From Veillonella parvula (GTDB lineage: Bacteria; Bacillota; Negativicutes; Veillonellales; Veillonellaceae), in the NCBI RefSeq assembly GCF_036456085.1, contig NZ_CP138632.1:620001-684000 (forward strand): DNA of 64,000 nucleotides. Direction: 5' to 3'. The notes below the pieces were generated by a model that worked only from the letters and a program-made list of their open reading frames with translations, did not search any database and was not told the DNA's origin. This document shows positions 18,481 through 27,956 of this stretch, piece by piece (within the stretch, counting starts at the first letter, position 1; each line of letters opens with the position of its first letter). Position numbers and translations under genes: made by a program.

Positions 18481-19205
18481 GCCTTATCTGTCCCCAATGC
18501 TTTTAGCGCTTTTACTTCACGAATTGTTAGTTGACGAGAAGCGCCTCGTTTCACACCACCTAAAGTAAGACCAGCATACGCAATACGTTTTAAATTATGA
18601 ATACGATAGCCAAAGTGTTCAAACATACGACGAACTTGACGATTACGACCTTCATGAATTGTAATTTCTACTTCATGTACACCATTATGATCATCAAAAC
18701 CTAAATCTACAATTGTCGCAGGTGCAGTTATACCATCTTCAAGCTCTACACCATTTGCAATAATTTGTAAATCATCATCGCGAACACGACCTTTGATGCG
18801 AACTTCATAAGTCTTTTCCACGCCTTTAGATGGGTGCGTTAGATTTTGTGCCAACTCTCCATCATTCGTAAGCAGTAACAAACCTTCTGTATATAAATCG
18901 AGACGACCAATAGGGTAAATTCGTTTCGTTTCATTTTTTATATAATCTAAAACTGTTTCTCGACCTTGAGGGTCAGACACAGATGTAATGACACCCTTTG
19001 GTTTATTTAACAAATAATATACTGGTTTCTCTTGAGCCAATAATTGGCCATTAACCTTAACCTTATCTTTTTGTGGATTAATTTTGACCCCTAATTCGGT
19101 TACCTTGCGACCATTGACCTGTACTTTACCTTCTGTAATTAGTTCTTCTGCCTTACGCCGTGATGCAATACCACAACTGGCAATATATTTTTGTAATCGT
19201 TCCAT
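18477..19205 (-). CDS. rluB: Ribosomal large-subunit pseudouridine synthase B family
   Basis: RsuA/RluB enzymes convert specific uridines of rRNA to pseudouridine. The 242-residue protein has an N-terminal S4 RNA-binding domain (MERLQKYIASCGIASRRKAEE onward, about 1-60). The catalytic stretch IGRLDLYTEGLLLLTNDG near 97-114 carries the essential aspartate. The position directly after scpB is conserved in Firmicutes and favours RluB. Exact target base is inferred from homology only. Confidence 0.92.
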   Translation of the reverse strand: MERLQKYIASCGIASRRKAEELITEGKVQVNGRKVTELGVKINPQKDKVKVNGQLLAQEKPVYYLLNKPKGVITSVSDPQGRETVLDYIKNETKRIYPIGRLDLYTEGLLLLTNDGELAQNLTHPSKGVEKTYEVRIKGRVRDDDLQIIANGVELEDGITAPATIVDLGFDDHNGVHEVEITIHEGRNRQVRRMFEHFGYRIHNLKRIAYAGLTLGGVKRGASRQLTIREVKALKALGTDKA

Positions 19206-19206
19206 G

Positions 19207-19716
19207 CTATCCTTCTGTTTCCGAAACTTCTTGATGTAAGGCTTCTATCGATTCTACACCAGCACTTCTCAAAAATTCATCAGTCGTGCCATATAGAATC
19301 GGTCTACCTACAGTATCCTTATGACCTAATTCAGCTATAAGAGATCGAGTTAATAATTGTTTTATAATTTTATCGCTATTTACACCGCGCACCTCTTCGA
19401 TTTCAGCCTTTGTAATAGGCTGCTTATAGGCGATAACAGCTAATGTTTCCATAGCCGCATTAGATAATTTATCTTCTCTTTTACGAATATGCCCAACATA
19501 ATCAGCACATTCAACAGCGCTTACTAATTCAACACCAGCTCCAGATATACGTATTCGAATACCTCGATTCTGTTCTTCTAGTTCTCGTTGTAATTCTTCT
19601 ATATATTTTTGTGTCGCCTCTGTGGAAAGCCCAAACACTTCTGCTAACATATCTATCGATATAGGCTTTGCCGATGAAAACAAAACGGCTTCTAAATGCA
19701 TCGTTGGTAAGCTCAT
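19207..19716 (-). CDS. scpB: Segregation and condensation protein B
   Basis: ScpB is a winged-helix subunit of the SMC–ScpAB condensin. The 169-residue protein has two winged-helix domains. The conserved stretch ETLAVIAYKQPITKAEIEEVRGVN lies within about 88-111, and GRPILYGTT near 137-145. It is 12 bases downstream of scpA and two bases from rluB, as in many Firmicutes. Confidence 0.97.
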   Translation of the reverse strand: MSLPTMHLEAVLFSSAKPISIDMLAEVFGLSTEATQKYIEELQRELEEQNRGIRIRISGAGVELVSAVECADYVGHIRKREDKLSNAAMETLAVIAYKQPITKAEIEEVRGVNSDKIIKQLLTRSLIAELGHKDTVGRPILYGTTDEFLRSAGVESIEALHQEVSETEG

Positions 19717-19728
19717 ATGGCCCCCTTT

Positions 19729-20454
19729 CTACACGGCCCTCTCTAAGGTAGCAGTGAATATAATATCATCATCTTCATAGCGCATTTCCATAACTTGTTG
19801 TTTTAATAATTCTAAAACAGCCATAAAGATAGTTACCATACCACTTTTCGTATCAATTGCTACTAATAACTCCCTAAAATATAGACATTCGCCACGATGT
19901 ATACGACTAGACAAGGATATAATCATGTCCTCTAAACTATACGTATCCTTTTCAACCTTTACCTCACGAATTGTCTCTTCTTCTGGTAACTCTTTAGCCC
20001 GTTTTATAGTTTGATAAAAAATTTGATATAACTGTGAAAGTTCCAAATTATATACACTATCTAATCCAAGCACACTCGTTTCTTCAGGACGACTAAATAT
20101 ATTCGCAGATACAGCGGTACGCTCCATTAATAGAGATGTAATATCCTTAATTTTCTTAAATTCTACTAATTTTGCTACCAACTCGTCACGTGGATCCTCT
20201 GCTTCATCAGGCTCAGGTTCAGCCTTAGGTAATAACATGCGTGATTTAATCTGTAATAAGGTAGATGCCATAACAAGAAATTCACTACTATAATGAATAT
20301 CAAAATGGTTCCAATTGTCTAGATATGCCAAGTATTGACTCGTTATTTCAACGATAGGAATATCGGTAATTTCTATTTTATGTTTTTCAATGAGATGCAA
20401 GAGCAGATCAAGGGGACCTTCAAAAACGTCCAACTTGTAGTTATAATCTCCCAT
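19729..20454 (-). CDS. scpA: Segregation and condensation protein A
   Basis: ScpA is the kleisin that bridges the SMC head domains. The 241-residue protein begins with the hallmark YKLDVFEGPLDLLLHLIEKH; the middle is acidic (about 85-95) and the C terminus carries the winged-helix part. I chose ATG 20454 with GAGG ten bases upstream over the in-frame TTG at 20463, which would overlap that site. It is the first gene of a long scpA-scpB-rluB-flavoprotein-cmk-plsC-ispH run. Confidence 0.96.
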   Translation of the reverse strand: MGDYNYKLDVFEGPLDLLLHLIEKHKIEITDIPIVEITSQYLAYLDNWNHFDIHYSSEFLVMASTLLQIKSRMLLPKAEPEPDEAEDPRDELVAKLVEFKKIKDITSLLMERTAVSANIFSRPEETSVLGLDSVYNLELSQLYQIFYQTIKRAKELPEEETIREVKVEKDTYSLEDMIISLSSRIHRGECLYFRELLVAIDTKSGMVTIFMAVLELLKQQVMEMRYEDDDIIFTATLERAV

Positions 20455-20623
20455 AAAACCCAATCCTCAGAAAAAATGTTTTTAACTATATAATTATAAA
20501 GCATTTATAGTAGTACTTTCAAATAATTGTTTTTTTTACACTCATCTGCTATCTTTATTATTGTAATTATTTTATATTAAAAAAAGATACGTTATTGTGT
20601 ATTCCTTTTAGAGAGGATTTATT

Positions 20624-22456
20624 ATGTCATCGAGTGTGAGGCAAATTGGGCGAAATCCAATTTTTCGCTTTGGTATTATAGGTATTGTTTTATATATCAT
20701 CTTATTTTTAATTTATGAGCCCATAACCTTAGGGCTTGATGTAGAGGATATTACGATTTTAGCTGTACCAACAATTGTAGGTACCTTTTTATTTCAATAT
20801 TTTATGGGGTGTACCGTTTTCCACAGGCCTTTTTTAGGGTATGGCCTAGTCGGAATCTTATGGGCACTTACCTTTCCTCTTTTATTCCATTGGTCCTATG
20901 TGAAGCCATTATACTTCTATGAATTTGCTAATGATTTTTTATTTGGCTTATTAATTTTCATGGGATTATCAGGCATTCAGTTTTTACTGAACCAAACAAA
21001 TCGCTTCCATAAAACAACATCCTTAATCATGGCTATCATTTCCATGATCTTGAGCTTAATACCATTCTTACAAATTGGCTATTACATGACTACTTGGCAT
21101 TGCTTAACGCCAGCCAGTCTGCTAGCCGTATATATGACCAATCCAGAAGAAGCATTTGGTTTTTTAAAGAATGCAGCTGGAATACCTGGTCTTATAACAA
21201 TAAGTATTGGTCTTATCTTATGGACTTATTTATTGTACTGGTCTAACTTAGGGATGAAAGCAGTAGTAAACTTAAATACTACACGCCCTATGCGCTCAGC
21301 TATGCTTATCGCATCCCTTGTAGCTTTTTTAGTATATGTACCATTCTTTTTGTTCCCACAAACCTGTATTGTGGCGAACTGGATTGCTGCAGGCGATTAT
21401 GTAAAACAAATGCAACAATATAATGATAATCACCACTTAGTATTTGATTCCTTTAATTTAGACACAAAGGAAACAGCGGTGAACAAAACACCTGGTACTA
21501 TTATTCTAGTCATTGGAGAATCTAGTTCTCGAGATTATATGAAAGTATATAATCCAAACTTCCCATATGACGATACTCCATGGCAAGGCAATATGCGTTC
21601 GGACAATAAAGACTTTGTCTTCTTTGATAATGCCTATTCATCGTACGTACAAACAGTACCAACCTTGGAGCGTGCACTATCTGAACGAAATCAATATGAT
21701 GATAAACCATTTCTTGATTCAGCCAATATCTTAGATATTGCTAAAAAAGCGGGATACACGACTTCTTGGTTTAGCAATCAAGGTGTATTCGGTGAATATG
21801 ATACAGCTATTTCATTAATGGCTAAGACTGCAGACACAACAAAATGGGCCCATGAATCTTATGCATTCTCAGATCGATATGATGAAGCTCTATTGCCATT
21901 ATTAGAAACTGTAGATCCTACCAAAAACAACTTTATCGTTATACATATTATGGGTAGTCATATTTATTACAATGACCGTTACCCTCATGAATTTAGCAAG
22001 TGGAAACAAGGTCCGTATCCTGATGGTCAAGAAGCATATGCTAACAGCCAATTATACACAGACTGGTTATTACAACAAATTTACAATTATGGCAAAGACA
22101 AATTAAACTTACAAGCCATGGTGTATTTCTCCGATCACGGTGAAAGTTTAGACAAATCGCATAACCCTGATACATTTGATTTTGTTATGACACATATTCC
22201 ATTCTGGGTATACCTATCTCCACAATATCGCTCAACCTATCCACAGACTGCTGAGGTACTTGCAAAACACGAGCATCAATTCTTTACTAATGATTTGCTA
22301 TACGATACATTAGTTGGTCTCATGCATGCTCCAAGTCAACGATATGATGCAACACGAGATTTTAGTAATGCTCAATATCGATTTAATCTACATAACTTAA
22401 CTACATTACTTGGTGAACAACCATTAGCAAATGATCCTGTTAATGCAAACAAGTAG
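20624..22456 (+). CDS. Phosphoethanolamine transferase (EptA/CptA-like sulfatase family)
   Basis: The protein is 610 residues: five or so membrane segments in about 15-250, then a periplasmic alkaline-phosphatase-fold domain. Metal and nucleophile motifs of lipid A/core phosphoethanolamine transferases are visible. They are GESSSRDYM (298-306), a candidate nucleophile Thr344 in VQTVPTLE, HIMGSHIYY near 445, and FSDHGES near 507. Such enzymes move phosphoethanolamine from phosphatidylethanolamine to lipid A or core sugars, which fits an outer-membrane organism. The acceptor is not known. It is an isolated plus-strand gene, divergent from scpA, and GAGAGGA precedes ATG 20624. Whether it changes peptide resistance cannot be judged from sequence. 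Confidence 0.88.
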   Translation: MSSSVRQIGRNPIFRFGIIGIVLYIILFLIYEPITLGLDVEDITILAVPTIVGTFLFQYFMGCTVFHRPFLGYGLVGILWALTFPLLFHWSYVKPLYFYEFANDFLFGLLIFMGLSGIQFLLNQTNRFHKTTSLIMAIISMILSLIPFLQIGYYMTTWHCLTPASLLAVYMTNPEEAFGFLKNAAGIPGLITISIGLILWTYLLYWSNLGMKAVVNLNTTRPMRSAMLIASLVAFLVYVPFFLFPQTCIVANWIAAGDYVKQMQQYNDNHHLVFDSFNLDTKETAVNKTPGTIILVIGESSSRDYMKVYNPNFPYDDTPWQGNMRSDNKDFVFFDNAYSSYVQTVPTLERALSERNQYDDKPFLDSANILDIAKKAGYTTSWFSNQGVFGEYDTAISLMAKTADTTKWAHESYAFSDRYDEALLPLLETVDPTKNNFIVIHIMGSHIYYNDRYPHEFSKWKQGPYPDGQEAYANSQLYTDWLLQQIYNYGKDKLNLQAMVYFSDHGESLDKSHNPDTFDFVMTHIPFWVYLSPQYRSTYPQTAEVLAKHEHQFFTNDLLYDTLVGLMHAPSQRYDATRDFSNAQYRFNLHNLTTLLGEQPLANDPVNANK

Positions 22457-22497
22457 TCTTTAATTAATATTGTAGCCATTATTTTTCTATTATATTG

Positions 22498-22521
22498 AGT
22501 TATTTTACTAGTAAAATAACT
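22498..22521. repeat. Perfect 24-bp palindrome
   Basis: AGTTATTTTACTAGTAAAATAACT is a perfect palindrome longer than 20 bases in total; its half site is AGTTATTTTACT. It lies between the phosphoethanolamine transferase stop and the bidirectional terminator. It could be a weak stem or a protein-binding site; no T run follows directly. Confidence 0.6.
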
Positions 22522-22531
22522 TGATATAATC

Positions 22532-22566
22532 AAAAAGAGATGAGTTAAACTCATCTCTTTTTTTTT
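22532..22566. terminator. Bidirectional terminator between convergent genes
   Basis: A 15-bp stem, AAAAAGAGATGAGTT with its complement and a one-base loop, has A and T runs on both flanks. It can serve both converging genes. It overlaps the last codons and stop of the DUF523 gene. Confidence 0.88.
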
Positions 22567-23006
22567 GCAAGTAAAAGCTCTATATCATTTTCAGTATAAA
22601 TTGTTATATTCTTTTCAAGTAGAGCCTCTACAGTACATCCATGGCCATTTTTCATTGTTCTAGTAAAAGTTCCATCATAAATGCGCTTATATCCACAGCT
22701 AGGACTTTTCGCCTTCATCAAAGCTTGCTTGCAACCATATTTTAGTGCAATATCAACTGTTAATTGAGCACCTCTTACAAACTCATCGGTAACATCAGCT
22801 CCATTAACAGTACATATACGTTCACCCTGCCGCTCCGCAGGATCACGAGGCGTACTAAGTCCCCCTAACACTTCCGGACATACAGGTACTAATTCATAAT
22901 ATTCCTTTAGAGCCTCTATCGTTTCTATATAATTGTCTTTGCCATCATATCGACAAGGTACACCAAATAGGCATTCACTAATTAATAACTTAGGTTTCTT
23001 ATTCAT
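22551..23006 (-). CDS. DUF523 protein (possible TudS-like desulfurase)
   Basis: This 151-residue DUF523 protein shows the family pattern ISECLFGVPCRYDG (9-22), PVCPEVLGGLSTPRDPAE (about 42-59) and SPSCGYKRIYDGTF (about 101-114). The conserved cysteines could bind an iron-sulfur cluster, as in the DUF523-containing 2-thiouracil desulfurase TudS. A desulfurase role here is inference only. It is a single gene converging on the phosphoethanolamine transferase. Confidence 0.85.
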   Translation of the reverse strand: MNKKPKLLISECLFGVPCRYDGKDNYIETIEALKEYYELVPVCPEVLGGLSTPRDPAERQGERICTVNGADVTDEFVRGAQLTVDIALKYGCKQALMKAKSPSCGYKRIYDGTFTRTMKNGHGCTVEALLEKNITIYTENDIELLLAKKKR

Positions 23007-23082
23007 AGATTTATCTATCTCTTATATATTTATACGTAACTTATAGTAATAATTTTCACAAATCGTTTTAATTGTATATAAG

Positions 23083-23109
23083 AAAAAAGACTAACCCTAA
23101 GTTAGTCTT
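23083..23109 (-). terminator. Terminator of the tRNA operon
   Basis: AAGACTAAC and GTTAGTCTT form a 9-bp stem with a five-base loop. Six T follow on the minus strand, directly after tRNA-Leu. Confidence 0.92.
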
Positions 23110-23112
23110 AAT

Positions 23113-23201
23113 TGGTGCCGAGGACCGGAATCGAACCGGTACGGTTGTTTCCAACCGACGGATTTTAAGTCCGTTGCGTCTGCCTGTTCCGCCACCCCGG
23201 C
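23113..23201 (-). tRNA. tRNA-Leu (anticodon TAA)
   Basis: An 89-nt class II tRNA with a long variable arm. The acceptor is GCCGGGG paired near the 3' end, the anticodon loop is CT-TAA-AA, the T arm is GGTTCGATTCC, and CCA is encoded. It is last in the five-gene tRNA operon. Confidence 0.96.
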
Positions 23202-23215
23202 ATGGGTAACGATTG

Positions 23216-23290
<75 letters not shown>

Positions 23291-23299
23291 ATATAAAAT

Positions 23300-23374
23300 T
23301 GGAGCGGGAAACGAGATTCGAACTCGCGACCCCCGCCTTGGCAAGGCGGTGCTCTACCGCTGAGCTATTCCCGC
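23300..23374 (-). tRNA. tRNA-Gly (anticodon GCC)
   Basis: The acceptor is GCGGGAA, the anticodon loop is TT-GCC-AA, the T arm is GAGTTCGAATCTC, and CCA is encoded. It is third in the operon. Confidence 0.96.
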
Positions 23375-23381
23375 ATATAAA

Positions 23382-23457
<76 letters not shown>

Positions 23458-23462
23458 ATAAA

Positions 23463-23538
23463 TGGCGACCCCGATCAGATTTGAACTGACGATCTTCGCC
23501 GTGACAGGGCGACATGTTAACCGCTACACCACGGGGCC
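23463..23538 (-). tRNA. tRNA-Asp (anticodon GTC)
   Basis: The acceptor is GGCCCCG, the anticodon loop is CT-GTC-AC, the T arm is GTCAGTTCAAATCTGAT, and CCA is encoded. It is the first gene after the promoter. Confidence 0.96.
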
Positions 23539-23557
23539 GTAACCAAAGTACTTGCTT

Positions 23558-23586
23558 AGTATATCGGTTATCAGGACTTTTGTCAA
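23558..23586 (-). promoter_or_regulatory. Strong sigma-A promoter of the tRNA operon
   Basis: A perfect TTGACA, 17-base spacer and TATACT lie on the minus strand, about 20 bases before tRNA-Asp and immediately after the MBL hydrolase stop. Near-consensus strength fits a stable RNA operon. Confidence 0.85.
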
Positions 23587-23588
23587 CA

Positions 23589-24185
23589 CTATACTACAAT
23601 ATTTTTAATAAATTCTTCCTCATTTTTTAATATGGTAGATTCCCTATGTCCTGGCTCAACAATCAAATCCTTGGACAAAGTTAAAAGATATTTCAAACTC
23701 TTAATCAAATCAGCTGGATCACTTTTATAATTATCTGTATTTCCCACATTTTGCTTAAATAAGGTATCACCAGTAAATAGATACCCTTCAATTTCTAAAC
23801 AAACCGATCCCGCACTATGCCCAGGTGTATGATGAACTAATATATCAAAAGGATCTAAATTTAATTGCCCCTCTACTAAATCATTACAATGTGTATACAT
23901 TTTTTTCTTATATACACTTGGTCTCCGTCGAATTAACTGTAACAACTCTTGATCTAAAGGATGTAAATAAGCGGGAATATTATAATGTGTACACACTTCA
24001 TCCAAGGCTGACACATGATCACAATGACCATGTGTCAATAAAACTGCTATGGGTTCAGAATCTGCAACCATATCAATAATATGGTTACAATGAAAGCCCG
24101 GATCAATAATTATAGATTTTCCCTCTTTGATAAGCACATAACAATTTGCTTTATAAAGCCCTAGAGGACGTTTTATAACTTCCAT
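23589..24185 (-). CDS. MBL-fold metallo-hydrolase (glyoxalase II-like)
   Basis: The 198-residue protein carries the metallo-beta-lactamase metal motif THGHCDH (His52, His54, Asp56, His57). HHTPGHSAGSV near 118-128, FTGDTLF near 137-143 and a C-terminal EPGHRES follow. These are the ligands of the glyoxalase II/YcbL-like group, soluble hydrolases whose substrates are mostly unknown. It sits downstream of trkH-trkA by 15 bases and ends just before the tRNA promoter. Confidence 0.88.
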   Translation of the reverse strand: MEVIKRPLGLYKANCYVLIKEGKSIIIDPGFHCNHIIDMVADSEPIAVLLTHGHCDHVSALDEVCTHYNIPAYLHPLDQELLQLIRRRPSVYKKKMYTHCNDLVEGQLNLDPFDILVHHTPGHSAGSVCLEIEGYLFTGDTLFKQNVGNTDNYKSDPADLIKSLKYLLTLSKDLIVEPGHRESTILKNEEEFIKNIVV

Positions 24186-24200
24186 ATAGTTCCCGCCCTC

Positions 24201-25688
24201 CTATAGAATACGATATCGTTTAGGAACCTCTTTTTTAATAAAATACCCTTCCCAAAACTGAGGGTGAAGCATAACTAAAATCGTAAATAACTCCAAACGA
24301 CCTAGTAACATGTCTACAATAGCAATACATTTAGCAGTATCCGGCATAACATTAAAGGAATCAGTAGGACCAAAGCCACCAAACCCTAGTCCTACATTGC
24401 TAAGAAAGGCCGTAACCACTTGCATAGAATCATATGTATTAAGACCAGTACAAGTCATTAGAAAAACAGATATCACATAAATCATTAAATATAAAAATAA
24501 AAATTGATGTGTCATCTGGATCCATTTAGTAGGCATCGGTTTGCCATTAATACGTACTACTTGAACCATATCAGGATGAATTGATTTTCGCAGATAAATT
24601 ATAGAACTCTTAATCAAAATAATAAGTCGTATAATTTTTACACCGCCCGTTGTAGAACCACTACAACCACCAAAAAATGTACAAATAAATAACATCATCT
24701 GTGCTGCAGCAGGCCACAAATCATAATCACTAATAGCAAAACCACTACCAGTTTGAAGCGAAACTAAATTAAAGGCAGCATTTCTAACAATCTCTAAAGG
24801 ACTAGAATAGCTAGATTGTAATGCTAGAGATATTGATACAATAGCAATACCAATAAACACTACAAGCCAGTACATACGTGTTTCAAAATCATTAATTAAA
24901 ACGCGAATTCCTTTTTGAAGTGCATTGTAATACACAGAGAAATTGCCACCAGCAAGAAACATAAAGAATATAAATACGAAACAAATATAATTACTTTGTT
25001 CATAAATAAAAGCCCCTGCTGATGTCGGTGCAAATCCACCTGTGGCAATAATAGAAAAGGCATAGTTTAACGCATCAAAAGGTTCAATGCCGCCAGCCCA
25101 CAGCATAAGAAAGCAAAGAGCAGTAAAGGCAATATACAACTGCCAAAGCTTGGTGGCCATTGATTGAATACGTGGCATTACAACGCCAGGCTTTGGTACA
25201 GATGCCTCTGCATTAAAGAAATGTGCTGCATCTGCTCCTAAATTCTTTAAAAATGATAAGATAAGGACGATGATCCCCATCCCTCCAACCCAGTGCATAA
25301 GACCACGCCACAATACAAATGTGTTTGGTAACGCATCAACACTATAAATAATAGTTGCACCAGTTGCAGTAATACCCGAAGTGGCTTCAAATAAAGCATC
25401 AAAAACATTAGTCAATATGCCACTCCCCAAAAAAGGTAAAGCCCCCAAAATAACCGTGAATATCCAAGTAGAGGATACAACTAAGAACCCATCACGAATA
25501 CTAAAGCTTTGACTTTCACAACCGTAATAAGATAAAAGCGTCCCCAAAACTAAAGAAAGGCTTGTAGTTATAAGGAATGACCAATATGCAGTTTCAAATA
25601 CAACACTGTATATAAAAGGGATTAAAGTAAAAACCCCAAATATATAGAGTAGTCGACCCACTAAGGACATAACGATTTGAATTCGCAT
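24201..25688 (-). CDS. trkH: TrkH/KtrB family potassium uptake membrane subunit
   Basis: This 495-residue membrane protein is the ion-conducting part of a Trk/Ktr K+ uptake system. Its repeated membrane-pore-membrane units show filter-like segments TSGITATGATI (about 104-114), ATGGFAPTSAG, TGSGFAISDYD and NVGLGFGGFGP. It lies 12 bases after trkA, so the channel and its gating ring are co-expressed. It is longer than KtrB and closer to TrkH in length; the symbol is by that criterion. Confidence 0.92.
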   Translation of the reverse strand: MRIQIVMSLVGRLLYIFGVFTLIPFIYSVVFETAYWSFLITTSLSLVLGTLLSYYGCESQSFSIRDGFLVVSSTWIFTVILGALPFLGSGILTNVFDALFEATSGITATGATIIYSVDALPNTFVLWRGLMHWVGGMGIIVLILSFLKNLGADAAHFFNAEASVPKPGVVMPRIQSMATKLWQLYIAFTALCFLMLWAGGIEPFDALNYAFSIIATGGFAPTSAGAFIYEQSNYICFVFIFFMFLAGGNFSVYYNALQKGIRVLINDFETRMYWLVVFIGIAIVSISLALQSSYSSPLEIVRNAAFNLVSLQTGSGFAISDYDLWPAAAQMMLFICTFFGGCSGSTTGGVKIIRLIILIKSSIIYLRKSIHPDMVQVVRINGKPMPTKWIQMTHQFLFLYLMIYVISVFLMTCTGLNTYDSMQVVTAFLSNVGLGFGGFGPTDSFNVMPDTAKCIAIVDMLLGRLELFTILVMLHPQFWEGYFIKKEVPKRYRIL

Positions 25689-25700
25689 AGCCCCTCCTTA

Positions 25701-27041
25701 CTAAGTAAGATATTTAAGCAATTTGCTTACCGATTCAGGTAATGTAAAGAGAACGATATGATCACCATCTAAAATTTGAGTATTACCACGAGGTACGATA
25801 GCTTCATTTTCCCGTAAAATTACACCTACTAAGGCCTTCCCAGGTAAACGTATATCTTTCAATTGTTTACCTGCCACAGGCGATTCATTGGTAATTTCAA
25901 TTTCGATAGATTCGGCTTTACCACCTTCAAAGGTGGAAATAGATACAACCCCTTCTCCACTTCGTACAAAGCGCAAAATTTGACTTGCTGTTAATAAACG
26001 TGGAGAAAATACAACGTCAATACCTACTTGCTCCATCAGCATAATATATTCTGGCCGTCCCACACGAACAACGGTTTTTGGGATGCCCATATGCTTACCT
26101 ACGAGTGCTACTAGTAAATTAAGTTTATCGTCATCAGTTAGAGCAATAATTACATCACTATCAGCAATTTCCTCAGCTTCAAGCAAATCAAAATCAGTGC
26201 CATCTCCATTGATAACCATAGCTTTATCCACTTGATTTGCCAGGTTCTCACAACGGTCAAAGTCTTTTTCAATAACCTTCACAGAAAAACCAGCTTTTTC
26301 TAGTAATACAGTTAAGTTCCGACCTAAGAGACCTGCCCCAATAATGACAGCCCGTTTATAGAATGTATTATAATTATGGAACCAAAGGTTCTCCACTTCA
26401 GAAACGGACTCTTTCAAACCTAGGAAAAATACACTATCATCAGCCTGTAATCGACTTTCACCATGAGGAATAATCATTTCACCATAGCGTAAAATACCAA
26501 CTAACAGAACACCTTCAGGAAAGCGAATCTCTTTTAATGGCTGTCCTAATAGAGGAAATTCATTATTCAATTTGAATTCCATAAGGCGCACAGCACCCTG
26601 TCCGAACTCCTCAACATCTATAGCTGATGGTGTTTCTAAAATTCGTAATAACTCTTGAGCTGTAACCATTTCAGGATTGATGAAGAGATCAACACCTAAT
26701 TGAGCTCGTATCTCCTCATCCATATGTTCCGCCACACTATTATCGCGAACGCGTGCAATAGTCGTAGGAACACCTTTTATTTTTGCTACCGAACAGGATA
26801 GCATATTAACCTCATCTGAATCAGTAACAGCAATAAACATACCAACATCAGACATATCGATTTCATTCAATAATTGAACATCACTGCCATTCCCTAGAAC
26901 TAGACTAACATCTAACGTATTTTCAAGATTATGAATGCGTTCTGGAGAACGGTCGATGACATATACATCATGATCATCTTGAATAAGTCGTTGTGCTAAT
27001 GAATAACCAACCTTACCAGCACCTACAATGACTATTTTCAT
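25701..27041 (-). CDS. trkA: Trk system potassium regulatory protein TrkA
   Basis: TrkA is the cytoplasmic NAD(H)/nucleotide-binding regulator of TrkH. The 446 residues contain two tandem RCK units. The first Rossmann motif is VGAGKVGYSLAQRL (6-19), the second IGAGLLGRNLTVLL near 233-246, and each is followed by an RCK-C domain. Two RCK-N/RCK-C pairs are typical of TrkA rather than KtrA. It is directly upstream of trkH and just downstream of the cvfB-like gene. Confidence 0.95.
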   Translation of the reverse strand: MKIVIVGAGKVGYSLAQRLIQDDHDVYVIDRSPERIHNLENTLDVSLVLGNGSDVQLLNEIDMSDVGMFIAVTDSDEVNMLSCSVAKIKGVPTTIARVRDNSVAEHMDEEIRAQLGVDLFINPEMVTAQELLRILETPSAIDVEEFGQGAVRLMEFKLNNEFPLLGQPLKEIRFPEGVLLVGILRYGEMIIPHGESRLQADDSVFFLGLKESVSEVENLWFHNYNTFYKRAVIIGAGLLGRNLTVLLEKAGFSVKVIEKDFDRCENLANQVDKAMVINGDGTDFDLLEAEEIADSDVIIALTDDDKLNLLVALVGKHMGIPKTVVRVGRPEYIMLMEQVGIDVVFSPRLLTASQILRFVRSGEGVVSISTFEGGKAESIEIEITNESPVAGKQLKDIRLPGKALVGVILRENEAIVPRGNTQILDGDHIVLFTLPESVSKLLKYLT

Positions 27042-27046
27042 TGACT

Positions 27047-27955
27047 TTATTCCTCATCTTGGGACTCATTATTAGCAGGCGGTGTCCACTGCCGACCTAT
27101 GTCGGTAAGTAATGTCCACCCCTCCTCTTGAACAATCTTTTTCTCTTTCATTAAATGCCCCAAAGCACGTTTGAAGGCAGATTTGCTAATGTTAAATTTA
27201 TCTTTAATCAACATAGCAGAAGATTCATCACTATAAGGCATCTTACCCCCACGATTTAACAGGTACCCCATGATAATATCTCCATCTGAAACAAGAGCCT
27301 TTTCCTTTGTAGGACGCATAGAGACATTAACGCGACCATCATCACGTTTGAAAGTAATACGGCCTTCAATCATTTCCCCTACTTTTAACTTTCTCGTCAT
27401 TTCGGAACGATGCAAAAAGGCAATCCAACGCTCAGGGGTAATAAAAAAAGCCCCCTCACTAGTTAAATTATAGATTGCCCCCTTTACAAGTTGTCCTACC
27501 ATAGCTTCTGTTGCAGCTTTAGAAGCACGACGCATTTCATCATCTACATCCATGGATACCGCCAAACGACCGGATTTATCAGTATATAGACGAACCCATA
27601 CTTTTTCACCTACCTGAGGTCTACCACGCATCTCCGCATGAGGCATAAAGATACCACGTTCTGTACCTACCTCAACAAAACAACCAAAATTTGTAGTATT
27701 GATAACCTCAACATAACCAATTTGGCCAACCTTCATGGCTGGTAGACGCATAGAGGCAGTTAAACGACCTTTTGGATCTCGATATAAAAAAACCTCGACT
27801 TCATCTCCGATAGCCACAGGAGCAATTTGTTGATCTTTATGAAGCAATATATCATCATTAGTATTGCCAGTTTGACCATCTAAAAAAGCACCTTGATCAC
27901 TAGTACGCAACACTTTTAATGTGGCAATTGTATTTTCCAACAATTCTGTAGCCAT
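27047..27955 (-). CDS. cvfB: CvfB/YitL-like S1 RNA-binding protein
   Basis: The protein (302 residues from ATG 27955) has three S1-like segments and a C-terminal winged helix (about 225-290), the CvfB architecture; CvfB influences virulence gene expression in Staphylococcus aureus. I see YVEVINTTNFGCFVEVGTERGIFMP split around 72-96 and FKRDDGRVNVSMRP near 205-218. ATG 27955 follows AAGGAG closely, while the longer frame to 27991 overlaps rsfS without need. It lies two bases after rsfS. The target RNAs are unknown. Confidence 0.85.
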   Translation of the reverse strand: MATELLENTIATLKVLRTSDQGAFLDGQTGNTNDDILLHKDQQIAPVAIGDEVEVFLYRDPKGRLTASMRLPAMKVGQIGYVEVINTTNFGCFVEVGTERGIFMPHAEMRGRPQVGEKVWVRLYTDKSGRLAVSMDVDDEMRRASKAATEAMVGQLVKGAIYNLTSEGAFFITPERWIAFLHRSEMTRKLKVGEMIEGRITFKRDDGRVNVSMRPTKEKALVSDGDIIMGYLLNRGGKMPYSDESSAMLIKDKFNISKSAFKRALGHLMKEKKIVQEEGWTLLTDIGRQWTPPANNESQDEE

Positions 27956-27956
27956 A

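Noticed and set aside
22498-22521. The 24-bp palindrome as a terminator
   Set aside because: It has no T tract on either side and a strong bidirectional terminator lies 10 bases away, so I list it only as a repeat.
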